Shown: positions 1 through 6,841 of the stretch, piece after piece
Layout of the letters: every line of letters begins with the position of its first letter
Numbering within the stretch: position 1 is the stretch's first letter
Assembly: GCA_044228695.1 (NCBI GenBank)
Contig: JBGAUK010000035.1
Coordinates: 1 to 32,072 of the forward strand
Length of the DNA: 32,072 nt
Direction of reading: 5' to 3'
Source of the DNA: M0108 sp044228695
GTDB taxonomy: Bacteria > Pseudomonadota > Gammaproteobacteria > Chromatiales > Chromatiaceae
Program-made: the position numbers and the translations under genes
The notes under the pieces: model-generated
Database searches by the model: none
Told to the model about the DNA's origin: nothing
Seen by the model: the letters and a program-made list of their open reading frames with translations, nothing else

Positions 1-1
1 G

Positions 2-1297
2 TTACTTGAAGATATCGTTGACGATGTTGGTGTACCAGCTATAGGCGTACTGGACCTCGCGGGCATGGGCCTCGGCGGAGGCGTCCATCGGGGTCAGGCC
101 ACCGGAGTTGGGTACCTCGGCAATCTTGCCGTCCGCGCCCAGCTTGTAAACGCCTGCCACGGAGATGGCCCAGTCGGGGGTGATGAGGGAGTAGCAGGTG
201 TTGACAAAGGCGGGTACCCCGACCTCGCCACCCTTGAGCAGGGCCACGACGGCGGCGGCACAGACCTTGGCCTGGCTGTTGGCGGCATAGGCGGACTTGG
301 GCATGGCGCCCGCTATGCAGGCATCACCGATGACATGGACCCCAGGCACCTTCTTGGATTCGAAGGTGCGCCCATCCACCGGGCAGAATCCGCTATCGTC
401 GGCCAAGCCGGCCGCTTGGGCGATTTTGCCAGCACGCTGGGGCGGAATGACATTGATGACATCCGCCTTCATCTCCTCGCCCACTTCGCCATAGGTGAGG
501 GTCATGGCGGCGGGATCGACCTTGGTGACGGTGGCATCGGGGCCTGGACGCCACTCGATCAGGGCCTTGGGAGTGCCGAAGCCGTAAAATTTCTCCCAGG
601 CCTGGATGAAGAGCCCCTGCTTGGAGAATTTCTGCTTGGCATCCAGGATGACAACCTTGGACTTGGGCTTGTGCTTCTGCAGGTAATGGGCGATGAGGCT
701 GGCGCGCTCGTAGGGCCCAGGGGGGCAGCGGAAGGGGTTGGGCGGGGCGACGATAGCGACCACGCCGCCGTCCTTCATGTCCTCGATCTGCTTTTTCAGC
801 AGGAGGGTCTGTGGGCCGGCCTTCCAGGCATGCGGCATTTGCTTGTCGGCGACTTCGGGCGTGTAGCCTTCGATCTTGTCATAGACAAACTCGACACCCG
901 GGGAGACGACGCACCGGTCGAAGGCCAGGGACTGGCCGCCAGCGGTTTTGACGGTTTTGGCGGCGCCGTCGATAGCCTCCGCCGAGTCGAAGATGACGTT
1001 GATACCCATCTTCTTGACATCGTCATAGCCTACTTCGAGGGACTTCATGTCGCGCTCGCCGGCAATGACTTCATTGCTGAAGTAGCAGGTGAAATAGGTC
1101 TTGTTCGGCTCGACGATGGTGACGTCGATAGAGGGGTCGATGCGCTTGATGTACTTGGCGGCGGTAGTCCCGCCGGTGCCCCCACCGACGACCACCACCT
1201 TGCTGGCGGCGCCGAAGGCGAGGTGAGGCATACCAACCATGGCAACGGCGGCAGCCGTGCCGGTGGCCTTGACGAAATCGCGACGATTCATTTTCAT
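2..1297 (-). CDS. fccB: Flavocytochrome c sulfide dehydrogenase, flavoprotein subunit (FccB)
   Basis: FccB is the FAD subunit that oxidises sulfide in the periplasm and passes electrons to the haem subunit FccA. The 431-aa product begins with a twin-arginine signal (NRRDFVK, then a hydrophobic stretch ending LAFGA, about residue 30), which suits a cofactor-loaded export substrate. A dinucleotide-binding motif VVVGGGTGGTTAAK lies at residues 34-47. Cys71 in TYFTCYFSNEV corresponds to the Cys that binds FAD covalently in the Allochromatium enzyme. Cys191 (PFRCPPGPYERAS) and Cys368 (NTCYSLI) correspond to the redox-active disulfide. The first ATG is chosen because GGAGG lies 9 nt upstream. The gene follows fccA by 21 nt and the two are surely co-transcribed. 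Relatives include sulfide:quinone reductases, but the pairing with a dihaem cytochrome and the Tat signal favour FccB. Confidence 0.96.
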   Translation of the reverse strand: MKMNRRDFVKATGTAAAVAMVGMPHLAFGAASKVVVVGGGTGGTTAAKYIKRIDPSIDVTIVEPNKTYFTCYFSNEVIAGERDMKSLEVGYDDVKKMGINVIFDSAEAIDGAAKTVKTAGGQSLAFDRCVVSPGVEFVYDKIEGYTPEVADKQMPHAWKAGPQTLLLKKQIEDMKDGGVVAIVAPPNPFRCPPGPYERASLIAHYLQKHKPKSKVVILDAKQKFSKQGLFIQAWEKFYGFGTPKALIEWRPGPDATVTKVDPAAMTLTYGEVGEEMKADVINVIPPQRAGKIAQAAGLADDSGFCPVDGRTFESKKVPGVHVIGDACIAGAMPKSAYAANSQAKVCAAAVVALLKGGEVGVPAFVNTCYSLITPDWAISVAGVYKLGADGKIAEVPNSGGLTPMDASAEAHAREVQYAYSWYTNIVNDIFK

Positions 1298-1318
1298 GCT
1301 ATGTAACCTCCCCGGTCC

Positions 1319-1987
1319 TTATTGCTGGCTGGCGTAAAAGGCGTAAAGGGCGTCGAGTCCCTTGTCGCCTTCCTTCTTGACCATGCCGTCGAACTTCTCC
1401 TTCATCTTCTTGGGCATTTCCCGTTTTTCAGTCTGGAAGTCTTGCATGGTGTACTTCAGGTAGGGGGTCCACTGACCGGCGATGACCTGATATTCCTCGT
1501 CCGCAACCACCTTGCCGCCATCCGCGTGGCACTTCTCGCACCACTTGTCGTGGATCTTCTTGCCGGCGGCGGCCAGCTTTTCATCGAACTTCTGCTTGGC
1601 GGGCACATAGGGCTTGGCGGCGAAGTACCCGGCCATGAGCTTGATCTCGTCTTCGGAATAGCCCTTGGCGATACGGCCCATGACGGTGGAGTAGGCCGTG
1701 CCTTCCTGGAAGCTCTTCATGACGGAGGCGAAGTATTCGGGATGCAGACCGCCGATATTCGGCGAGGCGGGTCCCGCGCTGGCACCATCGGTGCCGTGAC
1801 AGCCGTTACAGGTCTCGCCCAGCATTTGGGCGCTGGCGCCCGAGACCAGTTCCACGGGTGCGGCGGTCGGAGCGGGTGCGGCGGCCGGAGCGGGCTTGGC
1901 TTCTTCTTTTGCAGCGAAAGCAGTGGTCGCGAGACCCAGGGTAACGGCGCTCGCGAGCAAGGCCAGCTTCATTAATTTTTTGGCCAT
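1319..1987 (-). CDS. fccA: Flavocytochrome c dihaem cytochrome subunit (FccA)
   Basis: This is the haem subunit of sulfide dehydrogenase, accepting electrons from FccB in the periplasm. The 222-aa protein has a Sec signal peptide (residues 1-25, ending TTAFA), a short Ala/Pro-rich linker (about 30-45) and two class I cytochrome c domains. The haem motifs are CNGCH at 60-64 and CEKCH at 150-154. The ATG at 1987 is preceded by AAAGGAGG with 5-nt spacing. An in-frame TTG 21 bases earlier would add seven residues, overlap the ribosome-binding site, and is unlikely. It lies directly upstream of fccB. Two hairpins in its 5' region (entries at 2021-2043 and 2088-2125) may control expression. The dihaem form matches Chromatiaceae flavocytochrome c rather than the monohaem green-sulfur-bacterial form. 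The Ala/Pro linker between signal peptide and first haem domain is a small peculiarity. Confidence 0.93.
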   Translation of the reverse strand: MAKKLMKLALLASAVTLGLATTAFAAKEEAKPAPAAAPAPTAAPVELVSGASAQMLGETCNGCHGTDGASAGPASPNIGGLHPEYFASVMKSFQEGTAYSTVMGRIAKGYSEDEIKLMAGYFAAKPYVPAKQKFDEKLAAAGKKIHDKWCEKCHADGGKVVADEEYQVIAGQWTPYLKYTMQDFQTEKREMPKKMKEKFDGMVKKEGDKGLDALYAFYASQQ

Positions 1988-2020
1988 GATTCCTCCTTTG
2001 GGTGACAAGATTTCTCGGGT

Positions 2021-2043
2021 AAAACGGAGAACCTAGTCTCCGT
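2021..2043 (-). terminator. Terminator- or attenuator-like hairpin in the fccA leader
   Basis: On the minus strand ACGGAGA, a 6-nt loop CTAGGT and TCTCCGT form a perfect 7-bp stem followed at once by TTT. It ends only about 33 nt before the fccA start codon. That is too close for a complete promoter between hairpin and gene, so it is either a terminator of the upstream ankyrin unit that lets some transcription through, or a leader attenuator/stability element of fccAB. Confidence 0.5.
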
Positions 2044-2087
2044 CATGCGTGAAGCGCCTGTAAGACGCCTCCCTTCGCATAGGTTGA

Positions 2088-2125
2088 AGGGGCCGGGTAT
2101 CCATCATCAGGATAGGCCAGCCCCT
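2088..2125 (-). terminator. Long imperfect hairpin after the ankyrin gene
   Basis: Outer arms AGGGGC (2088-2093) and GCCCCT (2120-2125) and inner arms TATCC/GGATA around the loop ATCATCA form a bulged stem 7 nt beyond the ankyrin stop codon. There is no clean T tract on the minus strand, so this is a likely but not classic terminator separating the napC-like/ankyrin unit from fccAB. Confidence 0.45.
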
Positions 2126-2132
2126 CACAGAT

Positions 2133-3077
2133 TCAAGGTTTGGATAGCAGGGCAATCGCCTCTTGATTGCCCTTCTGTCGAGCTATGTCCAGCGCCGTGC
2201 GGCCCTTGGCATCCTTGAGGGAGGGGTCCGCGCGGTAACTCACCAGCGGGCCGATGAAATCGCCATGACCGGTGGTGACGGCCTCGATTAGGGCGCTGAC
2301 ACCATCGGCGTCCTGCTGGTTGGGATCCGCGCCAGCGGCCAAAAGCAGCTCGACGACATCGGTGCGATTGCTGCCGACGGCCCAGATGAGGGCCGTGCCA
2401 CCGAGCTTGTCATGGGCGTTGGGATTGGCCCCTTTGGCGAGCAGGGTGGCCACGACGTCGGTTTGGCCCTCACCTGAGGCGAGGAGGAGGGCGGTCGCCC
2501 CCTCCTTGTCCTTGGCCTCCAGCTCGGCGCCAGCATCGACCAGCAGCTTCACCACCTGGGTGTGGCCCCGGGCGGCGGCGTCCATCATGGCGGTGCGGTG
2601 CTCCTTGTCCGAGGCCTTGGGATCGGCGCCCTTATACAACAGTTGCTCCACCATGTCGGCGATGCCGTACCGGGCTGCGATCATGAGGGGGTCCCAGCCA
2701 CCGCGGGTGCGGTCATGCAGGTTGGCGCCCCGCTCGATGAGGAGGGCGGTGATGCCGATGTGGCCGTTCTCGGCGGCGAAGGTCAGGGCGGTGCAGTTGG
2801 CGTTGGCACGGGCGTTGACATTGGCGCCCCGGGCCAGGAGCAGGGCAACGGTCTCCAGATTGTCGCCCTCGACGGCCATCATCAGGGCCGTCTTGCCGAA
2901 CTCATTAGGGGCATCGACGGGCACCCCCTGATCGAGGTGGCGCATGACCTCTTCGGTGTTACCGACGGCGGCGGCCATGCGCATCTCCTTGCCGAGGGTG
3001 TTGTCGGCGGCCTGTGCCGGAAGCGCGGCGGCAAGCGCCAGGATGAGGGGCAGGGCGGTCAGGTATCGGGTGGTCAT
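2133..3077 (-). CDS. Exported ankyrin-repeat protein
   Basis: The 314-aa product has a clean Sec signal peptide (MTTRYLTALPLILALAAAL, cleavage near AQA-AD). The rest is about eight ankyrin repeats of 33 residues with the recurrent G-TAL-AA-G pattern, e.g. NEFGKTALMMAVEGDN, ANCTALTFAAENGH, LGGTALIWAVGSNR. Ankyrin arrays bind other proteins, and an exported one should act in the periplasm. The start is a choice: the ATG at 3077 has GAGG 10 nt upstream and puts the signal at the N terminus. An ATG at 3128 overlaps the stop of the cytochrome gene (ATGA) and would add 17 residues, so translational coupling from there is possible. Its place between a tetrahaem cytochrome and fccAB suggests a helper or scaffold for periplasmic redox proteins, by inference only. 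Bacterial periplasmic ankyrin proteins such as Pseudomonas AnkB support catalase, which is a distant precedent. Confidence 0.85.
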   Translation of the reverse strand: MTTRYLTALPLILALAAALPAQAADNTLGKEMRMAAAVGNTEEVMRHLDQGVPVDAPNEFGKTALMMAVEGDNLETVALLLARGANVNARANANCTALTFAAENGHIGITALLIERGANLHDRTRGGWDPLMIAARYGIADMVEQLLYKGADPKASDKEHRTAMMDAAARGHTQVVKLLVDAGAELEAKDKEGATALLLASGEGQTDVVATLLAKGANPNAHDKLGGTALIWAVGSNRTDVVELLLAAGADPNQQDADGVSALIEAVTTGHGDFIGPLVSYRADPSLKDAKGRTALDIARQKGNQEAIALLSKP

Positions 3078-3124
3078 GTCGGCGGCGCCTCGGGGCGATC
3101 GGTTCCGGTGGATGGATCCGGCGA

Positions 3125-3739
3125 TCATTCGGATTTGGCTTTGCTATCGGCTGCCATATCGGCCTGGGTTTGCGCCGTGCCCGCGTCTGGATCGACCTCT
3201 TCGGGCTCGTCGGGCAGGGAATGGGATATACCCTTATGGCAGTCAATGCAGGTCTCGCCCTTGTCGGGGGCATTACTATGGCGGGCGCGGGCGGAACGGT
3301 TCTGGGCCGCCAGGTCCATGTGGGCGTACTCATGACAGGAGCGGCACTCGCGGGAATCCGAAGCCTTCATCTTCTCCCAGACGCGGTTGGCCATGTTCCA
3401 GCGATTGGCTTCGTACTTCTCTGGGGTATCGATGGTGCCCATAAACTCATGATAGACGTCCTTGGCGGCAATGATCTTAGCAATCATCTTGGGGATGAAA
3501 GGTTTTGGGACATGGCAGTCGGCGCAGCCCGCATGGACGCCGGAGGCACTTTGCCAGTGAGGCGTCTGCTGGAGTTCCCCCAGAGGTATCTGCATGGTGT
3601 GGCAGGAGGTGCAGAATTCCGTCGTATTGGTGTAAGCCAGTCCGGCGTTGAAGAGACCGGCGAAAACGATGCCGGCCGCAAAGATACCAATGAAAACAAG
3701 AACAATTCTCTTGCGGGAGGAGCCTTCGGGCTTGGCCAT
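3125..3739 (-). CDS. NapC/NirT-type tetrahaem cytochrome c
   Basis: The 204-aa protein has an N-terminal membrane anchor (about residues 11-31) and four c-type haem sites: CTSCH 43-47, CADCH 72-76, CRSCH 132-136 and CIDCH 164-168. This is the pattern of the NapC/NirT/NrfH family, membrane-bound periplasmic cytochromes that usually oxidise quinol and hand electrons to a periplasmic partner. The ATG at 3739 is preceded by AGAGGA with 5-nt spacing; a longer in-frame extension upstream has no good start. A sigma-70-like promoter lies about 100 nt upstream. No nitrate, nitrite or trimethylamine oxide reductase gene is adjacent; the neighbours are an ankyrin protein and fccAB. A role in moving electrons between the quinone pool and sulfide-derived periplasmic carriers is an inference. 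The C-terminal 25 residues are acidic and low in complexity. Confidence 0.9.
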   Translation of the reverse strand: MAKPEGSSRKRIVLVFIGIFAAGIVFAGLFNAGLAYTNTTEFCTSCHTMQIPLGELQQTPHWQSASGVHAGCADCHVPKPFIPKMIAKIIAAKDVYHEFMGTIDTPEKYEANRWNMANRVWEKMKASDSRECRSCHEYAHMDLAAQNRSARARHSNAPDKGETCIDCHKGISHSLPDEPEEVDPDAGTAQTQADMAADSKAKSE

Positions 3740-3842
3740 GAAAATCCTCTCTGGGGTGGCGATGGCGGTCAGGTGGCTCGGTGTTGCCGAGCCACGCGCC
3801 CGGCGGGACGGCTGCCAGGCTGCATTCTTGTTATCATTTTCG

Positions 3843-3871
3843 ATGTTAAGGCATGGCGGAGGCTTTGCCAA
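3843..3871 (-). promoter_or_regulatory. Sigma-70-like promoter for the NapC-like cytochrome gene
   Basis: On the minus strand TTGGCA (3871-3866) and TAACAT (3848-3843) are separated by exactly 17 nt. They match the -35 consensus at 5 of 6 positions and the -10 at 4 of 6. Predicted start near 3836, giving a leader of about 97 nt. Confidence 0.5.
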
Positions 3872-3892
3872 GAATTCGGGGTGGCAGCCTTG

Positions 3893-3909
3893 AAAAAAAC
3901 CGTGGCGGT
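3893..3909 (-). terminator. Short hairpin with T run after nadA
   Basis: On the minus strand ACCG-CCA-CGGT is followed by a run of T residues, 10 nt after the nadA stop. The stem is only 4 bp, so it is a weak intrinsic terminator, but the T run and position fit. Confidence 0.4.
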
Positions 3910-3918
3910 CATAGGCCC

Positions 3919-4992
3919 TTAACGCCCCGACATGCCGGCTTGTCGTCCCCCGATGCCCCGCTCCCGCGCGAAATCCAGCATGCGCTGGATGGGTCGTCGC
4001 GCTTGGGCGCGGATGTCGGGGGCGATCACGATCTCCTGGTCGCCGGTGATCAGGACCTGTTCCAGGTTTTGTAGGGCATTCATGGCCATCCAGGGACAGC
4101 GGGCGCAGCTCTCGCAGGTGGCGCCCACGCCTGCGGTGGGGGCGGCAATGAGCTTCTTGTCCGGGGCGAGCTGGTGCATTTTCCAGAAAATGCCCTCATC
4201 GGTGGCCACGATAAACTCCCGGTTGGGCATCTCCAGCACCGCCTTGATCAACTGGGTGGTGGAGCCCACGACATCCGCCTGATCCACGACCTCGTCCGGG
4301 GCCTCGGGGTGGACCAGAACGGCGGCTCCGGGGTGCAGGCGGCGCACCCGGTCGAGGGCGAAGCCCTTAAACTCCTCGTGGACCACGCAGGCCCCTGGCC
4401 ACAGCAGCATTTCGGCACCCGTGACCCGTTCGATGTAATGCCCGAGGTGCTTGTCCGGGGCCCAAAGGACCTTTTGGCCTTGGGCCTGGAGGTGCTCCAC
4501 CACCGGCAGGGCGATGCTGGAGGTCACCACCCAGTCGGATCTGGCCTTGACCGCCGCCGAGGTGTTGGCATAGACAACCACGGCGTGGTCCGGGTGCTGG
4601 TCGCAAAAGGATGCGAAAAGGTCCGCCGGACAGCCCTCGTCTAGGGAGCAGGTGGCCGCCAGATTGGGCATGAGGACGCGCTTTTCGGGATTGAGAATCT
4701 TGGCGGTCTCACCCATGAAGCGTACGCCGCACACCACCAGGGTGCTGGCTTGGCTCTCGCTGCCGAAGCGTGCCATCTCCAGGGAATCGGCGACGTAGCC
4801 CCCTGTCTCCTCGGCCAGTTCCTGCAGGTCGCCGTCCGTATAGTAATGGGCGACCAGGACGGCATTCTGCCCCGCCAGCAGGGTCTTGATGCGGCCCTTG
4901 AGGTCGGCCTTCTCCCCCGGGGGCAGGACCGGCCAGACCGGGTGAGGTGGCACCTGGACGACGGGTATGCCGATGGCTTGTGGGTACGACAT
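3919..4992 (-). CDS. nadA: Quinolinate synthase (NadA)
   Basis: NadA condenses iminoaspartate with dihydroxyacetone phosphate to quinolinate in de novo NAD synthesis, using an oxygen-sensitive [4Fe-4S] cluster. The 357-aa length is typical. The three conserved cluster cysteines are visible: Cys115 (LAATCSLDEGC), Cys202 (WPGACVVHEEF) and Cys299 in CESCARC (293-299), whose CxxCxxC form is the proteobacterial type. The motifs VAHYYTDGDLQELAEETGG and VVCGVRFMGETAKIL are also family-typical. No nadB or nadC lies in the window. It ends 180 nt before the NapC-like gene, with a probable weak terminator between them, and begins 31 nt after the upstream GTPase gene, so it may share that transcript. Only a weak purine-rich ribosome-binding site precedes the ATG. 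Confidence 0.97.
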   Translation of the reverse strand: MSYPQAIGIPVVQVPPHPVWPVLPPGEKADLKGRIKTLLAGQNAVLVAHYYTDGDLQELAEETGGYVADSLEMARFGSESQASTLVVCGVRFMGETAKILNPEKRVLMPNLAATCSLDEGCPADLFASFCDQHPDHAVVVYANTSAAVKARSDWVVTSSIALPVVEHLQAQGQKVLWAPDKHLGHYIERVTGAEMLLWPGACVVHEEFKGFALDRVRRLHPGAAVLVHPEAPDEVVDQADVVGSTTQLIKAVLEMPNREFIVATDEGIFWKMHQLAPDKKLIAAPTAGVGATCESCARCPWMAMNALQNLEQVLITGDQEIVIAPDIRAQARRPIQRMLDFARERGIGGRQAGMSGR

Positions 4993-5023
4993 AAGGGAGT
5001 CTCTCTGCCGAAGGCGAGGTTGG

Positions 5024-6502
5024 TTAATCCCCTTCCCGGACCGGGGCGGGCGGTGCGTCTGGGGTCAGGCCCTGGCCCGAGGGGTTGGTGAAGCGGTCGT
5101 TCAAGGTCTGGACGTAGGAGTTGGCGTCCTCGCGAATCTTGGTCAGGCGCCGCCGGGCCGTGCTGGTCCAGCCGGCCGGGAAGGGGGCCAGAATGGTGCG
5201 CCAGGCCTTGGTATTGCGCTGGAAGGCGGCTATGAGGTCGCCGCGTACCCCCAGGGTCGCGGCCTCCTGGCGCAGGGAGTTCATAAGACTGAGGGCGGCC
5301 AGATTGCGGATACTAAAGTGGATGAGGGCGGCGATGCCGACCAATACGGCCAGGAATACCAGGTCCAGGGAGAGATTGACGAGGGTCGAAACCCAGCCGG
5401 GCTGGGCGGCGGGCTCGCTCCAGTAGCCGATTTGCAGGGTGCCGGCCAAGGAGAGGATGGTCAGGGCGCCGAGGGCGATACCGTCCCCCCAGAGGGTGCG
5501 CTGGCGCCAGCGGCGCAGGGCGCGGGTGAGGAAGGGCGCGGCCTTGTCACTGATGTCCTTGGCGGCCTTGTCGAGGGCGCCGACGATACGGTAGGCGCGC
5601 TCGATCTCGACTTCCTGCATACGGCCGTGGATTTCCTCCAGGTCCAGATCGCGCTTGGCCTCGAAACGCTTGCGTTTGGCTTCATCCTCGATGGGGGTCG
5701 CGGCGTCGGGATTGTATATAGTGTAAAAACGACCGGCGGTCAGGCCCTCCTCGCCCAGGGCCCGCTGCCAGGCAGCCACGACGTCCTCGGGATTGTCTTC
5801 CCGTGCCGCGGTATCGATCTGATTAAGGATGTAGAGGAACTTGCTCGAGTCCGACCGGCCGATAGTATCGGCGACCAGGTGTTTGAGGGTGTCGCGCATG
5901 GCCCCCGGTTCCGGGTGGCGGGCATCGAAGAACACCAGCACCAGGTCGGAAAGATCGATGATGTGGTCGGTGATTCGTAGGGTCGCGGTGCGCTGGGCAT
6001 CGGCATCAAAGCCCGGGGAGTCGATGAGGATCTTGCCGCGCAGGGCCTCGCTGGGGCAGGTCTTGAGCTGGAGATAGGTATCGATGCGCTTGCCCTCGCC
6101 GGCCGCGGCCACATCAATGTCCCTGGAGATCTGATAGAGCGGGAAGCGGGGGTCCGAGTCCAGGGCGATGCCAGGTAGGGCGTGGGCCGTGCTCTCCCGG
6201 CTGTAGCAGATGACGGTGAAGCGGTCATCGACGGCCTGGTTGCCGCTGCGCTGGACCTTGTAGCCAAGAAAGTGGTTGATGAAGGTGGACTTCCCCGCCG
6301 AGAAGGTACCCAGCACCGAGATGAGGGGCCACCAGGGAATCTGGGTAGCGTAGGACTGGTCCGGGTTCAGCAGCCCCATGGCGTGCGCCACCTTGTCCAG
6401 GGCCCGGAAACTCTGGACCGTACTCAGGAGGACGGGATTTTCCTGGGCGAGATGGGATTCGAGATTTTTGAGTTGTTGTTCGACGGCATCCGAAGGGGGC
6501 AT
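5024..6502 (-). CDS. Dynamin-like GTPase with two C-terminal membrane segments
   Basis: The 492-aa protein has a large-GTPase head: P-loop GTFSAGKS at 65-72, G3 DSPG at 161-164 and G4 NQID at 227-230. A helical region (280-335) and two close membrane segments (about 341-361 and 373-395) follow, then a soluble tail to the C terminus. This head/paired-TM/tail layout is that of bacterial dynamin-like or GTPase-domain membrane proteins that bind or reshape membranes. No substrate or pathway can be named. The ATG at 6502 has AGAGGA 9 nt upstream and gives MPPSDAVEQQ; an alternative 27 codons upstream lacks this support. It is the first gene of the leftward block, divergent from the RND efflux genes, and lies 31 nt before nadA. 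Confidence 0.82.
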   Translation of the reverse strand: MPPSDAVEQQLKNLESHLAQENPVLLSTVQSFRALDKVAHAMGLLNPDQSYATQIPWWPLISVLGTFSAGKSTFINHFLGYKVQRSGNQAVDDRFTVICYSRESTAHALPGIALDSDPRFPLYQISRDIDVAAAGEGKRIDTYLQLKTCPSEALRGKILIDSPGFDADAQRTATLRITDHIIDLSDLVLVFFDARHPEPGAMRDTLKHLVADTIGRSDSSKFLYILNQIDTAAREDNPEDVVAAWQRALGEEGLTAGRFYTIYNPDAATPIEDEAKRKRFEAKRDLDLEEIHGRMQEVEIERAYRIVGALDKAAKDISDKAAPFLTRALRRWRQRTLWGDGIALGALTILSLAGTLQIGYWSEPAAQPGWVSTLVNLSLDLVFLAVLVGIAALIHFSIRNLAALSLMNSLRQEAATLGVRGDLIAAFQRNTKAWRTILAPFPAGWTSTARRRLTKIREDANSYVQTLNDRFTNPSGQGLTPDAPPAPVREGD

Positions 6503-6648
6503 GAGGTGATTTCCTCTTGGGTGGAAAAAGTTGAAGGATGTTAAACCTAACGGGGGTAGGGATGCCAATCGGCAAGCGACCAACGGTATGGGGCGTCGTT
6601 CATCCCTGTTTAGGCGCCTGATTTAACAGTGATAATGATTTCAGGCTA

Positions 6649-6677
6649 TTGAAGCCGACCAAAATTTCCGGCATAAT
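6649..6677 (+). promoter_or_regulatory. Sigma-70-like promoter for the RND efflux genes
   Basis: TTGAAG (6649-6654) and CATAAT (6672-6677) are separated by exactly 17 nt, matching 4 of 6 and 5 of 6 consensus positions. Transcription would begin near 6685, giving a leader of about 157 nt before the ATG at 6842. No gene occupies the 339 nt between 6502 and 6842. The leftward GTPase promoter must also lie here, but I could not place it. Confidence 0.6.
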
Positions 6678-6684
6678 GGTCCTT

Positions 6685-6841
6685 GGCCCTCTCTATTTGT
6701 AAGCCTAAAGTAGGCTGTCTAATAGGCGCGGGGCAAGTCCCGATGGCAGGGTGGCAGCTAAGTCCGCTCGATAAGGTTTTCGACGTTCGCCACGGTGGCG
6801 AACCATTACTTGCTGGACCAGCGGTTAAGGTTAAATATAGC
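6685..6841 (+). other. Hairpin-rich 5' leader of the RND efflux operon (possible structured RNA)
   Basis: Downstream of the predicted start lie three stem-loops. AGCCTA/TAGGCT (6702-6716) has a 3-nt loop. CGGG/CCCG encloses GCAAGT, near 6729-6742. A strong GTTCGCCA/TGGCGAAC stem with loop CGG spans 6785-6803. I compared it by memory with c-di-GMP, cobalamin, guanidine and fluoride riboswitch consensus elements and found no match. It could be a regulatory leader of unknown type or simply a structured untranslated region. Confidence 0.35.

Noticed and set aside
65..1306. Open frame of 413 codons antisense to fccB
   Set aside because: It mirrors fccB in the opposite strand, has no recognisable domain, and the fccB cofactor residues are all conserved.
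6785..6803. Guanidine-II (mini-ykkC) type hairpin in the RND leader
   Set aside because: ACGG is present in the loop region, but base pairing closes inside it and the needed second ACGR hairpin is missing.
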